A DNA stretch of 64,000 bases. Source: Polynucleobacter aenigmaticus (lineage in GTDB: Bacteria; Pseudomonadota; Gammaproteobacteria; Burkholderiales; Burkholderiaceae). Position numbers and translations under genes: made by a program. The notes beneath the pieces were generated by a model. It did not search any database. It was not told the origin of the DNA and saw only the letters and a program-made list of their open reading frames with translations. Within the stretch, counting starts at the first letter, position 1. Every line of letters begins with the position of its first letter. Positions 1-12,608 of this stretch are shown piece by piece. The stretch covers positions 248,001-312,000 of the forward strand of contig NZ_NGUO01000002.1 of NCBI RefSeq assembly GCF_002206635.1, given 5' to 3'.

Positions 1-1627
1 TCGGGTTTTATATAAGGCAGCTATTCGCCACCGCCTAGAAAATCAAGAAAATCTTACCCTCTTTCAGGCAGCTGTAGATGACCTATTGGTTCAGGGGGAT
101 GAGGTTCAGGGTGTTCTTACCCAAATGGGCTTGAAGTTTATGGCTAAGAAGGTGGTGCTAACTGCTGGAACCTTCTTGGATGGAAAGATTCACGTTGGTT
201 TAAATAATTATGCCGGCGGTCGAGCTGGTGACCCGGCCGCAGTTTCTTTATCCGCAAGATTAAAAGAGTTAAAACTTCCTCAGGGAAGATTAAAGACGGG
301 CACTCCGCCGCGGATAGATGGGCGAACCATTGACTTCTCTGTAATGCTAGAGCAGCCTGGGGATTTAGACCCTGTCCCAGTTTTCTCCTACTTAGGGCGT
401 CCGGAGCAACATCCAAAACAAGTTCCCTGCTGGATTTCTCATACTAATGAGCAAACCCATGACATTATTCGAGGTGGTTTAGACCGCTCCCCGATGTATA
501 CGGGCGTGATTGAGGGGGTTGGACCCCGCTACTGCCCTTCAATTGAAGACAAAATTCATCGTTTTGCCTCCAGAAATAGCCACCAAATCTTCTTGGAGCC
601 GGAAGGATTAACAACGAACGAGTTTTATCCTAATGGCATCTCAACCAGCCTCCCTTTTGATGTTCAGTGGAATTTAGTTCGGAGCATTCGGGGTCTAGAG
701 TCTGCTGTGATTGTGCGTCCTGGCTATGCAATTGAGTACGATTTCTTTGATCCGCGCCATTTGCGCCATAGCCTGGAGACCAGGGCAATTGCAGGCCTCT
801 ACTTTGCGGGGCAGATTAATGGAACTACAGGCTATGAAGAGGCTGCCGCACAAGGCATGCTTGCTGGTATTAACGCGGGCTTGGCTGCGCAGGGCAAGGA
901 GCCTTGGTTGCCTAAGCGCAGCGAATCCTATATTGGCGTTCTGGTTGATGACCTCATTACTTTAGGCGTCCAAGAGCCCTACCGTATGTTTACTAGTCGC
1001 GCAGAATATCGCCTGAGCTTGCGTGAAGATAATGCTGATATGCGCTTAACTACGATCGGCCGTGAGCTTGGATTGGTTAATGATTATCGCTGGAGTACCT
1101 TTTGTAGAAAACAAGAGGCTGTTTCACGTGAAACATCACGTTTGCAAGAAATTTGGATAGGACCAAAGCATGGTTCAGCTAAGGCTGTTTCTGAGCTTTT
1201 GGGTCAGGATCTATCGCACGAATGCAGTGTTGCTGACCTCTTGAGGCGCCCTGGCATTACTTATAGCGCAGTAACAAGCTTGTCGGAGGGGCTGTGGTCC
1301 CCTGGAACTCTAGATGATGACCTGGGTTTGGCTCAGCAAATCAGCGACCAAGTCGAAATTTCTATTAAATATCAAGGTTATATAGATAGGCAGACGGTTG
1401 AGATTGCTCGGCAAGAGCATAACGAAACCTTCCCGCTGCCTGAGTGGCTGGATTACACCCAAGTTCTGGGCTTATCTAAAGAAGTGCAACAAAAGCTTAA
1501 TTTGCATAAGCCGGGTACTTTGGGCCAAGCTGGCAGAATCTCTGGGGTAACGCCCGCAGCGCTATCTTTACTATTAGTGCATCTTAAAAAAGGCTTAGGC
1601 CGAACGCAAGAAGCGGCTCATGAATAA
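1..1627 (+). CDS. mnmG: tRNA uridine-5-carboxymethylaminomethyl modification enzyme MnmG, 5' end outside window
   Basis: FAD-dependent enzyme that works with MnmE to place the (carboxymethyl)aminomethyl group on U34 of several tRNAs. The reading frame is open from base 2 to the TAA at 1625-1627, about 541 residues. The family is about 630 residues, so roughly 90 N-terminal residues including the FAD-binding glycine loop are upstream of the window. The TTG at 86 is internal, since the upstream frame already matches the family. Visible signatures are [28 protein letters not shown] (with the conserved catalytic-region cysteine), [29 protein letters not shown] and [16 protein letters not shown]. 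It overlaps rsmG by 8 bases, as in a coupled operon. A perfect parS lies within the coding sequence. Confidence 0.97.
   Translation, partial: RVLYKAAIRHRLENQENLTLFQAAVDDLLVQGDEVQGVLTQMGLKFMAKKVVLTAGTFLDGKIHVGLNNYAGGRAGDPAAVSLSARLKELKLPQGRLKTGTPPRIDGRTIDFSVMLEQPGDLDPVPVFSYLGRPEQHPKQVPCWISHTNEQTHDIIRGGLDRSPMYTGVIEGVGPRYCPSIEDKIHRFASRNSHQIFLEPEGLTTNEFYPNGISTSLPFDVQWNLVRSIRGLESAVIVRPGYAIEYDFFDPRHLRHSLETRAIAGLYFAGQINGTTGYEEAAAQGMLAGINAGLAAQGKEPWLPKRSESYIGVLVDDLITLGVQEPYRMFTSRAEYRLSLREDNADMRLTTIGRELGLVNDYRWSTFCRKQEAVSRETSRLQEIWIGPKHGSAKAVSELLGQDLSHECSVADLLRRPGITYSAVTSLSEGLWSPGTLDDDLGLAQQISDQVEISIKYQGYIDRQTVEIARQEHNETFPLPEWLDYTQVLGLSKEVQQKLNLHKPGTLGQAGRISGVTPAALSLLLVHLKKGLGRTQEAAHE
1120..1135. promoter_or_regulatory. 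parS centromere-like site inside mnmG
   Basis: The sequence TGTTTCACGTGAAACA is a perfect 16-bp palindrome identical to the widely conserved bacterial parS consensus, to which ParB binds before loading CTP-dependently onto DNA. It lies about 1.2 kb upstream of parA and 2 kb upstream of parB, within the mnmG coding region. Its base sequence is therefore constrained by both protein coding and ParB binding. No second perfect copy was found by eye in this window. Confidence 0.93.
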
Positions 1628-2282
1628 TGAGTTGGTTTCCTTGGGGATTGAAGATTTGGGATTAAACCTAAACCCAGAAAATATTGCTGATTTAGAATTG
1701 TTTTTACAGGAAATGGGCCGCTGGAATCAGGTGCACAATTTAACAGCAATTGAAGGCGAGCAAAACTCTATACGTCTGCATCTTATTGATTCTATTACTG
1801 TTTTACCAATTATGCGTCAATTTTTGACGGACCCCGGTCCGAGTATTGCAGACCTTGGTTCGGGTGGCGGTCTGCCAGCCATACCCATTGCAATCTTGCA
1901 ACCAGGCTGGCATTTAACCTTGATTGAGGCCATCCGCAAAAAGACAGCGTTTCTGCAGCATGTACGCGGTAAGTTGGGCCTAAAGAATATTCAGGTGTTA
2001 AGTGAGCGCGTTGAGGTGGTTGGGAAAAACCAGTCTGGACAGTTTGATGCTGTGATCTCAAGAGCATTTACCAATCTTGCCAATTTTTTGGAGTTGTCCC
2101 TGCCCCTGCTTAAGCCCGAAGGCCTGGTATTTGCTATGAAGGCCAAGCGCGCAGACGAAGAGTTGCAGGATGTTTGTATGGATGACTGGCGATTGGTGGC
2201 TGATGTGCCCTTAAAAATCCCAAATTTAGCGGTGGAGCGCCGGCTTTTAGTCTTATCCCCCGTGAGAAAATTACCCCTTTAA
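1620..2282 (+). CDS. rsmG: 16S rRNA m7G527 methyltransferase RsmG
   Basis: SAM-dependent methyltransferase of 220 residues that methylates N7 of G527 in the 530 loop of 16S rRNA. The family NLTAI segment is at residues 40-44, and the SAM-binding [14 protein letters not shown] loop spans residues 78-91. The length is normal for the family. The ATG at 1620 overlaps the 3' end of mnmG by 8 bases, indicating translational coupling. The order mnmG-rsmG-parA-parB is conserved near the replication origin of many bacteria. Confidence 0.96.
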   Translation: MNNELVSLGIEDLGLNLNPENIADLELFLQEMGRWNQVHNLTAIEGEQNSIRLHLIDSITVLPIMRQFLTDPGPSIADLGSGGGLPAIPIAILQPGWHLTLIEAIRKKTAFLQHVRGKLGLKNIQVLSERVEVVGKNQSGQFDAVISRAFTNLANFLELSLPLLKPEGLVFAMKAKRADEELQDVCMDDWRLVADVPLKIPNLAVERRLLVLSPVRKLPL

Positions 2283-2307
2283 AGCACGACCTTTTTAAGA
2301 AAAAACT

Positions 2308-3078
2308 ATGGCCAAAATATTTTGTATTGCTAATCAAAAAGGTGGGGTGGGTAAAACAACTACGGCAGTTAATTTAGCTGCTGGTTTAGCTGGACATCAG
2401 CAGCGTGTTTTATTGGTCGATTTAGATCCACAGGGCAACGCCACGATGGGATCAGGGATTGAGAAATCGGATCTAAATAGCACGGTATATCAAGTGCTAA
2501 TTGGTCTCGCATCGGTGAAGGAATCTGCGGTTCGTTGTGAGAGCTCTGGCTATGATGTATTGCCAGCAAATCGTGACTTAGCAGGCGCAGAAATTGAGTT
2601 GGTAGATCTGGATTCTCGCGAGCAAAGATTAAAGGATGCGCTTGCTGTCGTTGCTAATGATTATGATTTTATTTTGATTGACTGCCCCCCTGCCCTATCT
2701 TTACTAACGCTCAATGGGTTGTGTGCAGCTAATGGCGTGATCGTCCCAATGCAGTGCGAGTATTTTGCATTGGAGGGCCTATCTGATTTGGTCAACACGA
2801 TTAAACAGGTGCACGCGAATTTAAATCCAGATTTGGTCATCATTGGTTTATTGCGTGTGATGTTTGATGCGCGCATGACATTACAGCAACAAGTTTCCGA
2901 TCAGCTGCTTGAGCACTTTGGCGATAAGGTATTTAAAAGCATTATTCCTCGCAATGTTCGCCTGGCTGAGGCCCCTTCCTACGGGCTTCCTGGGGTGGTG
3001 TTCGATAGATCATCGCGTGGCGCCAAAGCCTATTTGGAGTTTGGTGCCGAAATGATTGAACGTATTCAGCAAATGTAA
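2308..3078 (+). CDS. parA: Chromosome partitioning ATPase ParA (Soj)
   Basis: Deviant-Walker ATPase of 256 residues that, with ParB and parS, segregates newly replicated origins. The P-loop KGGVGKTT is at residues 11-18, the A' motif LLVDLDPQGN near residue 35 and the Walker B segment FILIDCPPAL near residue 121. It lacks the N-terminal HTH extension of plasmid-type ParAs, consistent with a chromosomal Soj. It begins 25 bases after rsmG and is followed 21 bases later by parB. The parS in mnmG lies just upstream. Confidence 0.97.
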   Translation: MAKIFCIANQKGGVGKTTTAVNLAAGLAGHQQRVLLVDLDPQGNATMGSGIEKSDLNSTVYQVLIGLASVKESAVRCESSGYDVLPANRDLAGAEIELVDLDSREQRLKDALAVVANDYDFILIDCPPALSLLTLNGLCAANGVIVPMQCEYFALEGLSDLVNTIKQVHANLNPDLVIIGLLRVMFDARMTLQQQVSDQLLEHFGDKVFKSIIPRNVRLAEAPSYGLPGVVFDRSSRGAKAYLEFGAEMIERIQQM

Positions 3079-3099
3079 AACCTAGGAACAAAAAATATT

Positions 3100-3987
3100 A
3101 TGGTTGCAATAAAGAAAAAAGGTTTGGGTCGTGGGCTTGAGGCATTGCTTGGTGAGAAAGCACAAAAAGAAAACACTGCTGATATCAATCGCTTGCCATT
3201 GACTGCATTACAGGCCGGCAAATATCAGCCGCGTCAAAAAATGGATGTCAGTGCATTGCAGGAGTTGGCCGACAGTATTCGCGAGCAAGGTGTGATGCAG
3301 CCACTATTGGTGCGTTTAGTTGCCCCCGGTAAATACGAAATTATTGCGGGCGAGCGACGCTTTCGTGCGGCAACATTAGCGGGATTAAAAGAGGTGCCAG
3401 TTTTAGTTTCTGGTGCCGACGATCAGGCTGCCGCTGCAATGGCTTTGGTTGAGAACATGCAGCGCGAAGATTTAAATCCGCTGGAAGAATCACAAGGTTT
3501 GGCAAGATTGATCGAGGAGTTTGGTTTTACTCATGAGCAGGCTGCAAAAGCAGTGGGTAAATCCCGGAGTGCGATTACTAACTTGCTACGCTTAATTCAA
3601 CTGGCAAAACCAGTACAAGCCATGCTTTTAGCTGGCGATATTGATATGGGGCATGCACGAGCGCTGCTCCCTCTGCCAGGAGCAAGTCAGGTAGCTTTGG
3701 CGCAAAGAATTGCTGCGCAAGGACTCTCGGTTAGAGAGGCTGAAAGAATGTCTACTGCCTTGGCGCGTGCTGGAGGGCAAATTGGAGATAAAAAAGCCAA
3801 AACCAATTTGGAAGCAGGCGCACCAAGCCGCGACCCAGATATGCGTCGTTTAACCCAGGAAATCGCTGATTTGATTGGGTTAAATGCAGAATTTAAGCTC
3901 AAGGGTAAGGGCGGCGAGCTCAGAATCCGCTTTAGTCAATTTGATGAACTGGACTCTCTGTTGAAAAAATTGGGTGTTGAGGCTTAA
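3100..3987 (+). CDS. parB: Chromosome partitioning protein ParB (Spo0J)
   Basis: 295-residue CTP-dependent clamp that binds parS and stimulates ParA. The N terminus has the usual [11 protein letters not shown] stretch. The CTP-binding boxes are visible as GERRFRA (residues 84-90) and [13 protein letters not shown] (118-130), followed by the parS-recognising HTH at about 143-165 and a C-terminal dimerisation domain. The length is normal. It is the last gene of the mnmG-rsmG-parA-parB run; a probable promoter for the ATP synthase operon begins 29 bases downstream. Confidence 0.97.
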   Translation: MVAIKKKGLGRGLEALLGEKAQKENTADINRLPLTALQAGKYQPRQKMDVSALQELADSIREQGVMQPLLVRLVAPGKYEIIAGERRFRAATLAGLKEVPVLVSGADDQAAAAMALVENMQREDLNPLEESQGLARLIEEFGFTHEQAAKAVGKSRSAITNLLRLIQLAKPVQAMLLAGDIDMGHARALLPLPGASQVALAQRIAAQGLSVREAERMSTALARAGGQIGDKKAKTNLEAGAPSRDPDMRRLTQEIADLIGLNAEFKLKGKGGELRIRFSQFDELDSLLKKLGVEA

Positions 3988-4015
3988 ATCATTGCTAAAA
4001 ATGACTCCAAAACAT

Positions 4016-4044
4016 TTGACCTATTGCAGTGCACACATTAAACT
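4016..4044 (+). promoter_or_regulatory. Probable sigma-70 promoter of the atp operon
   Basis: TTGACC at 4016-4021 and TAAACT at 4039-4044 are separated by 17 bp. They sit in the parB-atpI gap. The predicted start of transcription, near 4051, leaves almost no leader before the TTG chosen for atpI, which is one reason that start is uncertain. Confidence 0.5.
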
Positions 4045-4056
4045 CTCGAGGCTAAA

Positions 4057-4551
4057 TTGATTCCTCAAAAAAATCGATTTTCTGAGGTAAATGACTGGGA
4101 TGAGCCCGAAGAAGAGGTGTATCGGGTACTTAGTAAGGAGGAGATGGCGGTATTGCGAAAAAGCAATGCTCTAAATCACCCCCCGTTATCACCCTGGAAG
4201 ATTTTGGCTGCACAAGTGGTGATTACAGTGCTTAGCATGGTAATTTGGTCAGTTTTTGGGGAGCCGGTAGGGGAAAGCCTTTATTCTCAGTCGGCCTTTT
4301 TAGGTGGTTTAATTAGCGTCTTGCCATCAGCCTTATTTTTAATCAGGCTGGAGTTGGCGAAAAAAACGCAGATATTGAATCCAGGAAATTATTTAGCAGC
4401 ATTGGTTTCAGGCGAATTTATCAAAATTGTCGTGACTTTGATGCTGTTTGTTGGGATTGCGTATCTAGTCCCAGGCGTGCTTTGGGTCCCATTATTGGTG
4501 ACTTATGTGCTTGCCTTAAAGTGTGTTTGGCTGGCGTGGTTTTGGCGCTAA
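4057..4551 (+). CDS. atpI: ATP synthase accessory protein AtpI
   Basis: Small membrane protein of up to 164 residues at the head of the atp operon; AtpI proteins assist c-ring assembly or ion supply. Four hydrophobic segments are visible, beginning at ILAAQVVITVLSMVIW. The start is unsure. The frame is closed by TAA at 4039, and TTG at 4057 is the only upstream candidate. GTG 4117 and ATG 4144 (preceded by AAGGAGG only 2 bases away) are the alternatives. I keep TTG because the acidic WDEPEEE and the segment after it resemble N termini I recall for Burkholderiales AtpI. Confidence 0.75.
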   Translation: MIPQKNRFSEVNDWDEPEEEVYRVLSKEEMAVLRKSNALNHPPLSPWKILAAQVVITVLSMVIWSVFGEPVGESLYSQSAFLGGLISVLPSALFLIRLELAKKTQILNPGNYLAALVSGEFIKIVVTLMLFVGIAYLVPGVLWVPLLVTYVLALKCVWLAWFWR

Positions 4552-4587
4552 GAGTAATAAATGAGATTGAACCAAAGGACTAGTTAA

Positions 4588-5466
<879 letters not shown>

Positions 5467-5481
5467 GATTTTTATTTTTAA

Positions 5482-5778
<297 letters not shown>

Positions 5779-5790
5779 TTGTTTTGGCGT

Positions 5791-5810
5791 GGATGACCAG
5801 GTGGTCATCC
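5791..5810 (+). other. Perfect hairpin between atpE and atpF
   Basis: GGATGACCA at 5791-5799 and TGGTCATCC at 5802-5810 are exact inverted repeats 13 bases after the atpE stop. There is no following T-run, so this is not a typical terminator. A role in protecting the atpE 3' end or lowering read-through into atpF is inference. Confidence 0.6.
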
Positions 5811-5841
5811 AACCGTTCTCAACAATACTGAAAGGAATATC

Positions 5842-6312
5842 GTGAATCTGAACGCGACCCTATTCGCGCAAATGATCGTTTTCTTCGTCTTATGGTGGGT
5901 TGTTGCACGCTTTGTGTGGCCACCCCTAGTTAAGGCGTTAGATGAGCGTTCAAGCAAAATTGCCGATGGCTTGGCAGCTGCCGAGCGTGGTAAAGAAGCA
6001 CTCGCTTTGGCAAGTAACGAAGCAGAGCAAGAATTAACTAAAGCACGCCAAGAAGGTGTGCAGCGTGTTGCAGAAGCTGAAAAACGTGCGCAAATGTCCG
6101 CTGAAGAAATTCGCGCCAACGCACAAGCTGAAGCTGCCCGCATCATTTCTCAAGCTAAGCAAGATGCTGATCAACAAGTAACACGTGCTCGCGAAGTGTT
6201 GCGTGCTGAAGTGGCTGTGTTGGCTGTTAAAGGCGCAGAGCAAATTTTGCGTCGTGAAGTGGATGCAAAAGCCCACGGCACATTGCTTGATCAACTGAAG
6301 GCAGAACTTTGA
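5842..6312 (+). CDS. atpF: F0F1 ATP synthase subunit b
   Basis: 156-residue peripheral stalk subunit. A single N-terminal membrane helix (about residues 5-27, including [17 protein letters not shown]) is followed by a long charged, Ala/Glu-rich helix that dimerises and reaches the F1 head. Start is GTG 5842 with AAAGGA 5831-5836 at good spacing. The gene ends one base before atpH. Confidence 0.95.
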   Translation: MNLNATLFAQMIVFFVLWWVVARFVWPPLVKALDERSSKIADGLAAAERGKEALALASNEAEQELTKARQEGVQRVAEAEKRAQMSAEEIRANAQAEAARIISQAKQDADQQVTRAREVLRAEVAVLAVKGAEQILRREVDAKAHGTLLDQLKAEL

Positions 6313-6313
6313 T

Positions 6314-6850
6314 ATGGCTGAATTAGCCACGATTGCACGCCCCTATGCTGAAGCGCTTTTTCAAAGCACTAAGCCTGCTGAGCTTGCTACATGTTTGGAG
6401 CAGTTAAGTGAACTGGCGCAGCTTGCTGCTTTGCCAGAAATTGCTGCTCTATCAAACAACCCAAAAGTATCTGCTGATGATTTAAGCAAATTGCTTTCCG
6501 GCCTGGTGAAGACAAAGCTGGTCGGCAAAATCGCAATCTTTTTAAGTCTCGTAAATCAAAACCACCGCTTATCCGCTATTCCTGAAATTGCTAAGCAATT
6601 TGAGGCAATGAAGAATAAGAGCGAGGGTGCAGCAGAAGTAATGATTACTAGCGCATTCCCATTAGAGGGTTCTGCGTTGAATGATTTGTTGTCAAGTTTG
6701 AAGAAGCGCTTTGGGGGTAAAGAATTGCGCCCAACTATCCAAGTAGATCCTGCATTGATTGGCGGAGTTCGCATTCAAGTTGGTGACGAAGTATTGGATA
6801 GCTCTGTGAAGGCACAGTTAGCTCAAATGCAAGCAAGTCTTGGCGCATAA
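6314..6850 (+). CDS. atpH: F0F1 ATP synthase subunit delta
   Basis: 178-residue OSCP-type subunit that ties the b-dimer stalk to the top of the alpha/beta hexamer. The start ATIARPYAEALF and the C-terminal VDPALIGGVRIQVGDEVLDSS segment are the family signatures. Only one base separates it from the atpF stop, so translation is probably coupled. Confidence 0.96.
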   Translation: MAELATIARPYAEALFQSTKPAELATCLEQLSELAQLAALPEIAALSNNPKVSADDLSKLLSGLVKTKLVGKIAIFLSLVNQNHRLSAIPEIAKQFEAMKNKSEGAAEVMITSAFPLEGSALNDLLSSLKKRFGGKELRPTIQVDPALIGGVRIQVGDEVLDSSVKAQLAQMQASLGA

Positions 6851-6895
6851 GTTATCCCTATTAAGAACATACGAAATAAGACCCAGGAGTAAGTA

Positions 6896-8437
6896 ATGCA
6901 ACTCAACCCTTCCGAGATCAGCGAACTGATCAAAAGCCGAATTAGCGAAATGGGCGTTGACTCCCAACTTCGCAACGAAGGCACTGTAATTTCAGTGACC
7001 GACGGTATTTGCCGCGTACATGGCTTGTCTGGTGTTATGCAGGGCGAAATGTTGGAATTCCCTAACAACACTATCGGCCTCGCGTTGAACCTTGAGCGTG
7101 ATTCTGTTGGCGCAGTGGTATTGGGTGAATACACCCACATTAAAGAAGGCGATCCAGTTAAGTGTACTGGCCGCATTTTGGAAGTTCCAGTTGGTCCAGA
7201 GTTGCTCGGTCGCGTTGTAAACGCACTTGGTCAGCCAATTGATGGCAAAGGCCCAATTAACACCAAGTTAACTGACTTCATCGAAAAAGTTGCTCCAGGC
7301 GTTATTGCACGTCAATCAGTTAGTCAGCCAGTGCAAACTGGTTTGAAGGCGATTGATGCGATGGTTCCAATTGGCCGTGGTCAGCGCGAGTTGATCATTG
7401 GTGACCGTCAAACAGGTAAGACAGCAGTTGCGGTTGACGCGATCATTAACCAAAAAGGTAAAAGCGTTTATTGCGTTTACGTTGCGATTGGTCAAAAAGC
7501 TTCCACTATTGCTAACGTTGTTCGAAAGCTCACAGAGCTGGGCGCAATGGAATACACCGTTGTTGTTGCAGCAAGTGCTTCTGAGTCTGCAGCGATGCAG
7601 TACCTTTCAGCCTACGCTGGTTGCACAATGGGCGAATACTTCCGTGACCGTGGTGAAGACGCATTGATCGTTTATGACGACTTAACAAAACAAGCAGTTG
7701 CATACCGTCAGATTTCTTTGCTCTTGCGCCGCCCACCGGGCCGCGAAGCCTACCCTGGCGATGTGTTCTATCTCCACTCACGTCTGCTCGAGCGCGCTGC
7801 TCGCGTAAATGCTGAGTACGTTGAGAAATTTACAAATGGATCAGTAAAAGGTAAGACAGGTTCTTTGACCGCGTTGCCAATTATTGAAACCCAAGCTGGT
7901 GACGTTTCTGCCTTCGTTCCAACCAACGTTATTTCGATTACGGATGGTCAGATCTTCTTGGAAACTGACTTGTTTAACGCGGGTGTACGTCCTGCGATTA
8001 ACGCCGGTATTTCTGTTTCACGTGTTGGTGGCGCAGCTCAAACTAAAGTCATTAAGAAATTGTCTGGTGGTATTCGTACCGACTTGGCGCAGTATCGTGA
8101 ATTAGCGGCATTTGCTCAGTTTGCATCTGACCTTGATGAGGCAACTCGCAAGCAGTTGGAGCGTGGTCGTCGCGTTACAGAACTGTGTAAGCAAGCCCAA
8201 TACAAGCCTTTGCAAGTTTGGGAAATGGCCGCTTCACTGTATGCAGTCAATAACGGCTACTTTGATGACCTCGAAGTGAAGAACGTGTTGCCATTCGAAA
8301 AAGGTTTGCAAGATCATTTGAAATCTAAGTACGCTGACTTGGTTGGCCGTATTGAAGAAACCAAAGACTTGAGCAAAGATGACGAAGCTGCTTTGCGTCT
8401 TGCAATTGAGGATTACAAGCGTTCAGCCTCTTTTTAA
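6896..8437 (+). CDS. atpA: F0F1 ATP synthase subunit alpha
   Basis: 513-residue regulatory nucleotide-binding subunit of F1. The P-loop GDRQTGKT is at residues 169-176, and the alpha signature [21 protein letters not shown] is present. The length equals that of E. coli AtpA. GGAG lies ahead of ATG 6896. The coding sequence includes TGTTTCACGTG at 8014-8024, half of a parS, which I regard as chance. Confidence 0.98.
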   Translation: MQLNPSEISELIKSRISEMGVDSQLRNEGTVISVTDGICRVHGLSGVMQGEMLEFPNNTIGLALNLERDSVGAVVLGEYTHIKEGDPVKCTGRILEVPVGPELLGRVVNALGQPIDGKGPINTKLTDFIEKVAPGVIARQSVSQPVQTGLKAIDAMVPIGRGQRELIIGDRQTGKTAVAVDAIINQKGKSVYCVYVAIGQKASTIANVVRKLTELGAMEYTVVVAASASESAAMQYLSAYAGCTMGEYFRDRGEDALIVYDDLTKQAVAYRQISLLLRRPPGREAYPGDVFYLHSRLLERAARVNAEYVEKFTNGSVKGKTGSLTALPIIETQAGDVSAFVPTNVISITDGQIFLETDLFNAGVRPAINAGISVSRVGGAAQTKVIKKLSGGIRTDLAQYRELAAFAQFASDLDEATRKQLERGRRVTELCKQAQYKPLQVWEMAASLYAVNNGYFDDLEVKNVLPFEKGLQDHLKSKYADLVGRIEETKDLSKDDEAALRLAIEDYKRSASF

Positions 8438-8454
8438 GGGGGCTCGCATAAATC

Positions 8455-9324
8455 ATGGCAAGCACAAAAGAGATACGATCTAAGATCAAGAGCGTGCAAA
8501 ACACGCGCAAGATCACGAAGGCAATGGAAATGGTCGCCGCATCCAAGATGCGTCGCGCCCAGGAGCGCATGCGTAATGCGCGTCCTTATGCTGAAAAAAT
8601 TCGTGAGATTGTTGCCAACCTTTCTAAAGCAAATCCTGAGTTCCGCCCGGCTTACATGGCAACTCGTGATGTGAAGAAAATTGGCACGATTTTGGTTACA
8701 ACAGACAAAGGCTTATGTGGTGGTTTGAATACCAATGTGTTGCGTCTGATTGCAAACCAGGTGCGCGATATGGAAGGCAGTAATATTGGAATTGAATACA
8801 CTGCCATTGGTTCAAAAGGCCTCCAGTTTTTAAATCGCTCTAAAGCAAAACTAATTTCCCAAACAACTCATATTGGCGATACGCCACATATGGATGTGTT
8901 GATTGGTGCAATTACTGCCCAACTAGAAGCGTTTGAGCGTGGCGAGATTGATGCCGTTTATTTGGCATATACCCGCTTTGTAAATGCAATGAAACAAGAG
9001 TCTGTTTTGGAAAAACTCTTGCCACTGGAGCCAGCTGCATTAACTCCAGAAGAGAAATCAGGAAATTCTTGGGATTACATCTACGAGCCAGATGCAGAGT
9101 CCATCTTGAATGGCTTGCTTAAGCGCTACGTAGAGGCAATGATTTATCAAGCTGTTGCTGAAAATATGGCTTCAGAACAATCTGCGCGTATGGTCTCGAT
9201 GAAGGCCGCTTCAGATAATGCGAAGAATGTAATCGGCGAATTGCAATTGGAATACAACAAAACACGACAGGCTGCTATTACTAAAGAGTTGTCAGAGATT
9301 GTTGGTGGAGCGGCTGCGGTTTAA
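8455..9324 (+). CDS. atpG: F0F1 ATP synthase subunit gamma
   Basis: 289-residue central shaft subunit. The N-terminal [34 protein letters not shown] segment forms the coiled coil that turns inside the alpha/beta hexamer, and the C-terminal helix ends [21 protein letters not shown]. The middle carries the Rossmann-like domain with [12 protein letters not shown]. Spacing to atpA is 17 bases. Confidence 0.97.
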   Translation: MASTKEIRSKIKSVQNTRKITKAMEMVAASKMRRAQERMRNARPYAEKIREIVANLSKANPEFRPAYMATRDVKKIGTILVTTDKGLCGGLNTNVLRLIANQVRDMEGSNIGIEYTAIGSKGLQFLNRSKAKLISQTTHIGDTPHMDVLIGAITAQLEAFERGEIDAVYLAYTRFVNAMKQESVLEKLLPLEPAALTPEEKSGNSWDYIYEPDAESILNGLLKRYVEAMIYQAVAENMASEQSARMVSMKAASDNAKNVIGELQLEYNKTRQAAITKELSEIVGGAAAV

Positions 9325-9364
9325 GCGGTCAGCGTTTAGGATTACGAAAGAATTCAGGAATTAA

Positions 9365-10780
<1,416 letters not shown>

Positions 10781-10801
10781 TCGAACTCATCTAGGGAAAT
10801 T

Positions 10802-11218
10802 ATGTCAACCATACGCGTCGATGTAGTAAGTGCTGAGCAATCCATTTTCAGCGGTGAAGCCAAGTTTGTTGCGCTTCCTGGCGAAAACGGTGAGCTCGGT
10901 ATTTTGCGCGGCCACACTCCGTTGATTACACGCATTCGTCCAGGCTCAGTTCGCATTGAAAAAGCTGACGGTGATGAAGAGTTTGTATTCGTAGCGGGTG
11001 GCTATTTAGAGGTTCAGCCTGATCATGTCATGGTATTAGCAGATACTGCTATTCGTGGTCATGATCTAGATGAAGCTAAGGCAACTGAAGCTAAGAAGCG
11101 CGCCGAAGAAGCAATGCAGAATCGTGGTACTGACTTTGACTTGGCATTAGCTCAATCAGAGTTTGTAATGGCAGCAGCACAGCTTGCAGCAATTGCACGC
11201 TTCCGTCGTAAAAAGTAA
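10802..11218 (+). CDS. atpC: F0F1 ATP synthase subunit epsilon
   Basis: 138-residue subunit with an N-terminal beta-sandwich ([37 protein letters not shown]) and a C-terminal two-helix regulatory hairpin. It links gamma to the c-ring and limits ATP hydrolysis. It closes the atp operon; hemE follows after 15 bases with no visible terminator. Confidence 0.96.
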   Translation: MSTIRVDVVSAEQSIFSGEAKFVALPGENGELGILRGHTPLITRIRPGSVRIEKADGDEEFVFVAGGYLEVQPDHVMVLADTAIRGHDLDEAKATEAKKRAEEAMQNRGTDFDLALAQSEFVMAAAQLAAIARFRRKK

Positions 11219-11233
11219 GAGCCGGTCATCTCC

Positions 11234-12346
11234 TTGTTGTTAAATGATCGGTTTTTAAAAGCCTGCTTGGGCGAAGCGGTTGATCAAACACCGCTTTGGC
11301 TCATGCGCCAGGCTGGCCGCTATCTCCCTGAATACAATGCCACTCGAGCCAGAGCTGGTAGTTTTTTAGGTCTTGCGAAAAATCCTGCTTATGCCACAGA
11401 GGTAACGCTCCAACCTTTGGATCGCTACCCATTAGATGCGGCTATTTTATTTTCAGATATTTTGACCATTCCCGATGCCATGGGCTTGGGCTTGAAATTT
11501 ACTGCAGGCGAAGGGCCCAGCTTTGATCGCCCCTTGCGAACAGAAGACGCCGTCAAAAAATTGCGCGTTGCGGATATGGACGAACTCAAATACGTATTTG
11601 ATGCTGTTTCAGAAATTCGTAAGGCATTAATTCAGGATGGCAAGCAACGCGTTCCTTTGATTGGTTTCTCTGGAAGCCCGTGGACATTGGCTTGCTACAT
11701 GATTGATGGTTCGGGCTCTGATGATTTTCGTCATGCCAAGACCATGATGTTTAGTCGCCCTGATTTGCTGGAACATATCCTGGAGATCAATGTCCAGTCA
11801 ATTGCCGCCTATCTGATTGAGCAAGTCAAGGCAGGCGCACAAGCACTCATGATTTTTGATACCTGGGGAGGATTGCTCCCCGACGGCTGGTACCAACGCA
11901 TGTCCTTGGCTGCAATGCAAAAAGTAATCGCATTATTGCCACGCGAACATGAGGGTCGCAAGATTCCCATCATCATGTTTACTAAAGGTGGCGGCATTTG
12001 GTTAAACGATATGGCTCAAGTTGGCGCAGATGTGATTGCGATCGATTGGACTATGCGCCTAAGCCGTGCCCGTAAGCAGCTTTTAGAGATTAATAAGCCT
12101 TTGTCATTACAAGGCAATTTAGACCCTCTGATTCTATTTTCAGAACCCAAGCAGATTGCAGCTGCTGCTTCTGGACTGTTGGAAGACTTGGCCAGTGCCC
12201 CAGCATTAAAGCCGGGGCTCCATTCTTTAGATGGTCACATCTTTAATCTGGGTCATGGTATCAACCAATTTACACCTCCAGAAAGCGTTACCGCCTTGTC
12301 CGAAACGGTAATCTCCAAGTCAAAAGCCCTGCGGGCAAAGCAATAA
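11234..12346 (+). CDS. hemE: Uroporphyrinogen decarboxylase
   Basis: 370-residue cytoplasmic enzyme that decarboxylates uroporphyrinogen III to coproporphyrinogen III in heme synthesis. The substrate-binding [10 protein letters not shown] motif is at residues 25-34, and [13 protein letters not shown] and HIFNLGHGI follow. The start is one of two adjacent TTG codons (11234 or 11237). The frame is closed by TAA at 11216 and there is no ATG upstream of the conserved LLNDRFL. No clear ribosome binding site is seen, so coupling to atpC is possible. Confidence 0.95.
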   Translation: MLLNDRFLKACLGEAVDQTPLWLMRQAGRYLPEYNATRARAGSFLGLAKNPAYATEVTLQPLDRYPLDAAILFSDILTIPDAMGLGLKFTAGEGPSFDRPLRTEDAVKKLRVADMDELKYVFDAVSEIRKALIQDGKQRVPLIGFSGSPWTLACYMIDGSGSDDFRHAKTMMFSRPDLLEHILEINVQSIAAYLIEQVKAGAQALMIFDTWGGLLPDGWYQRMSLAAMQKVIALLPREHEGRKIPIIMFTKGGGIWLNDMAQVGADVIAIDWTMRLSRARKQLLEINKPLSLQGNLDPLILFSEPKQIAAAASGLLEDLASAPALKPGLHSLDGHIFNLGHGINQFTPPESVTALSETVISKSKALRAKQ

Positions 12347-12360
12347 TCACAAGTAATCGC

Positions 12361-12583
12361 TAACTTTTACCAGTATTTGGTAAAAAGTTATGCACAGATA
12401 TGTGCAAAAACCCAAATACAGTAAGATTGGCGATAAATCTGAAAACTTACTTTTAGTAAGCAGTGTAAATTATTGATTTATATAGATATTTAATAAAAGT
12501 CTGATTTTAGGTCACAGATAGCATTCCTATAAAATAACTATAGAAACCTAAAATAGTGAATGATATCCACAGACTTATCCACA
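12361..12583. promoter_or_regulatory. AT-rich hemE-priA gap with four DnaA-box-like sequences
   Basis: TTATCCACA at 12575-12583 is a perfect DnaA box. ATATCCACA at 12563-12571 has one mismatch. TTATGCACA at 12388-12396 and, on the minus strand, TTTTGCACA at 12401-12409 both fit TTWTNCACA and face each other 4 bases apart. The 150 bases between the pairs are very AT-rich and contain the inverted repeat ATTTTAGGT / ACCTAAAAT (12504-12512, 12546-12554). An imperfect hairpin at 12361-12390 (TAACTTTTACCA / TGGTAAAAAGTTA) follows hemE. The region could be a DnaA-controlled promoter, a titration site or origin-like DNA. Confidence 0.5.
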
Positions 12584-12608
12584 GGCTAAGACAGAAAATT
12601 TTTAGTAA

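Noticed and set aside
8014..8024. TGTTTCACGTG in atpA, resembling parS
   Set aside because: Only the left half and centre match; the right half (TTGGT) does not continue the palindrome.
12347..12608. Calling the hemE-priA gap the chromosomal origin
   Set aside because: The DnaA boxes are suggestive, but dnaA is not in the window, skew cannot be measured here, and the atp operon would face one fork head-on. Kept only as a finding.
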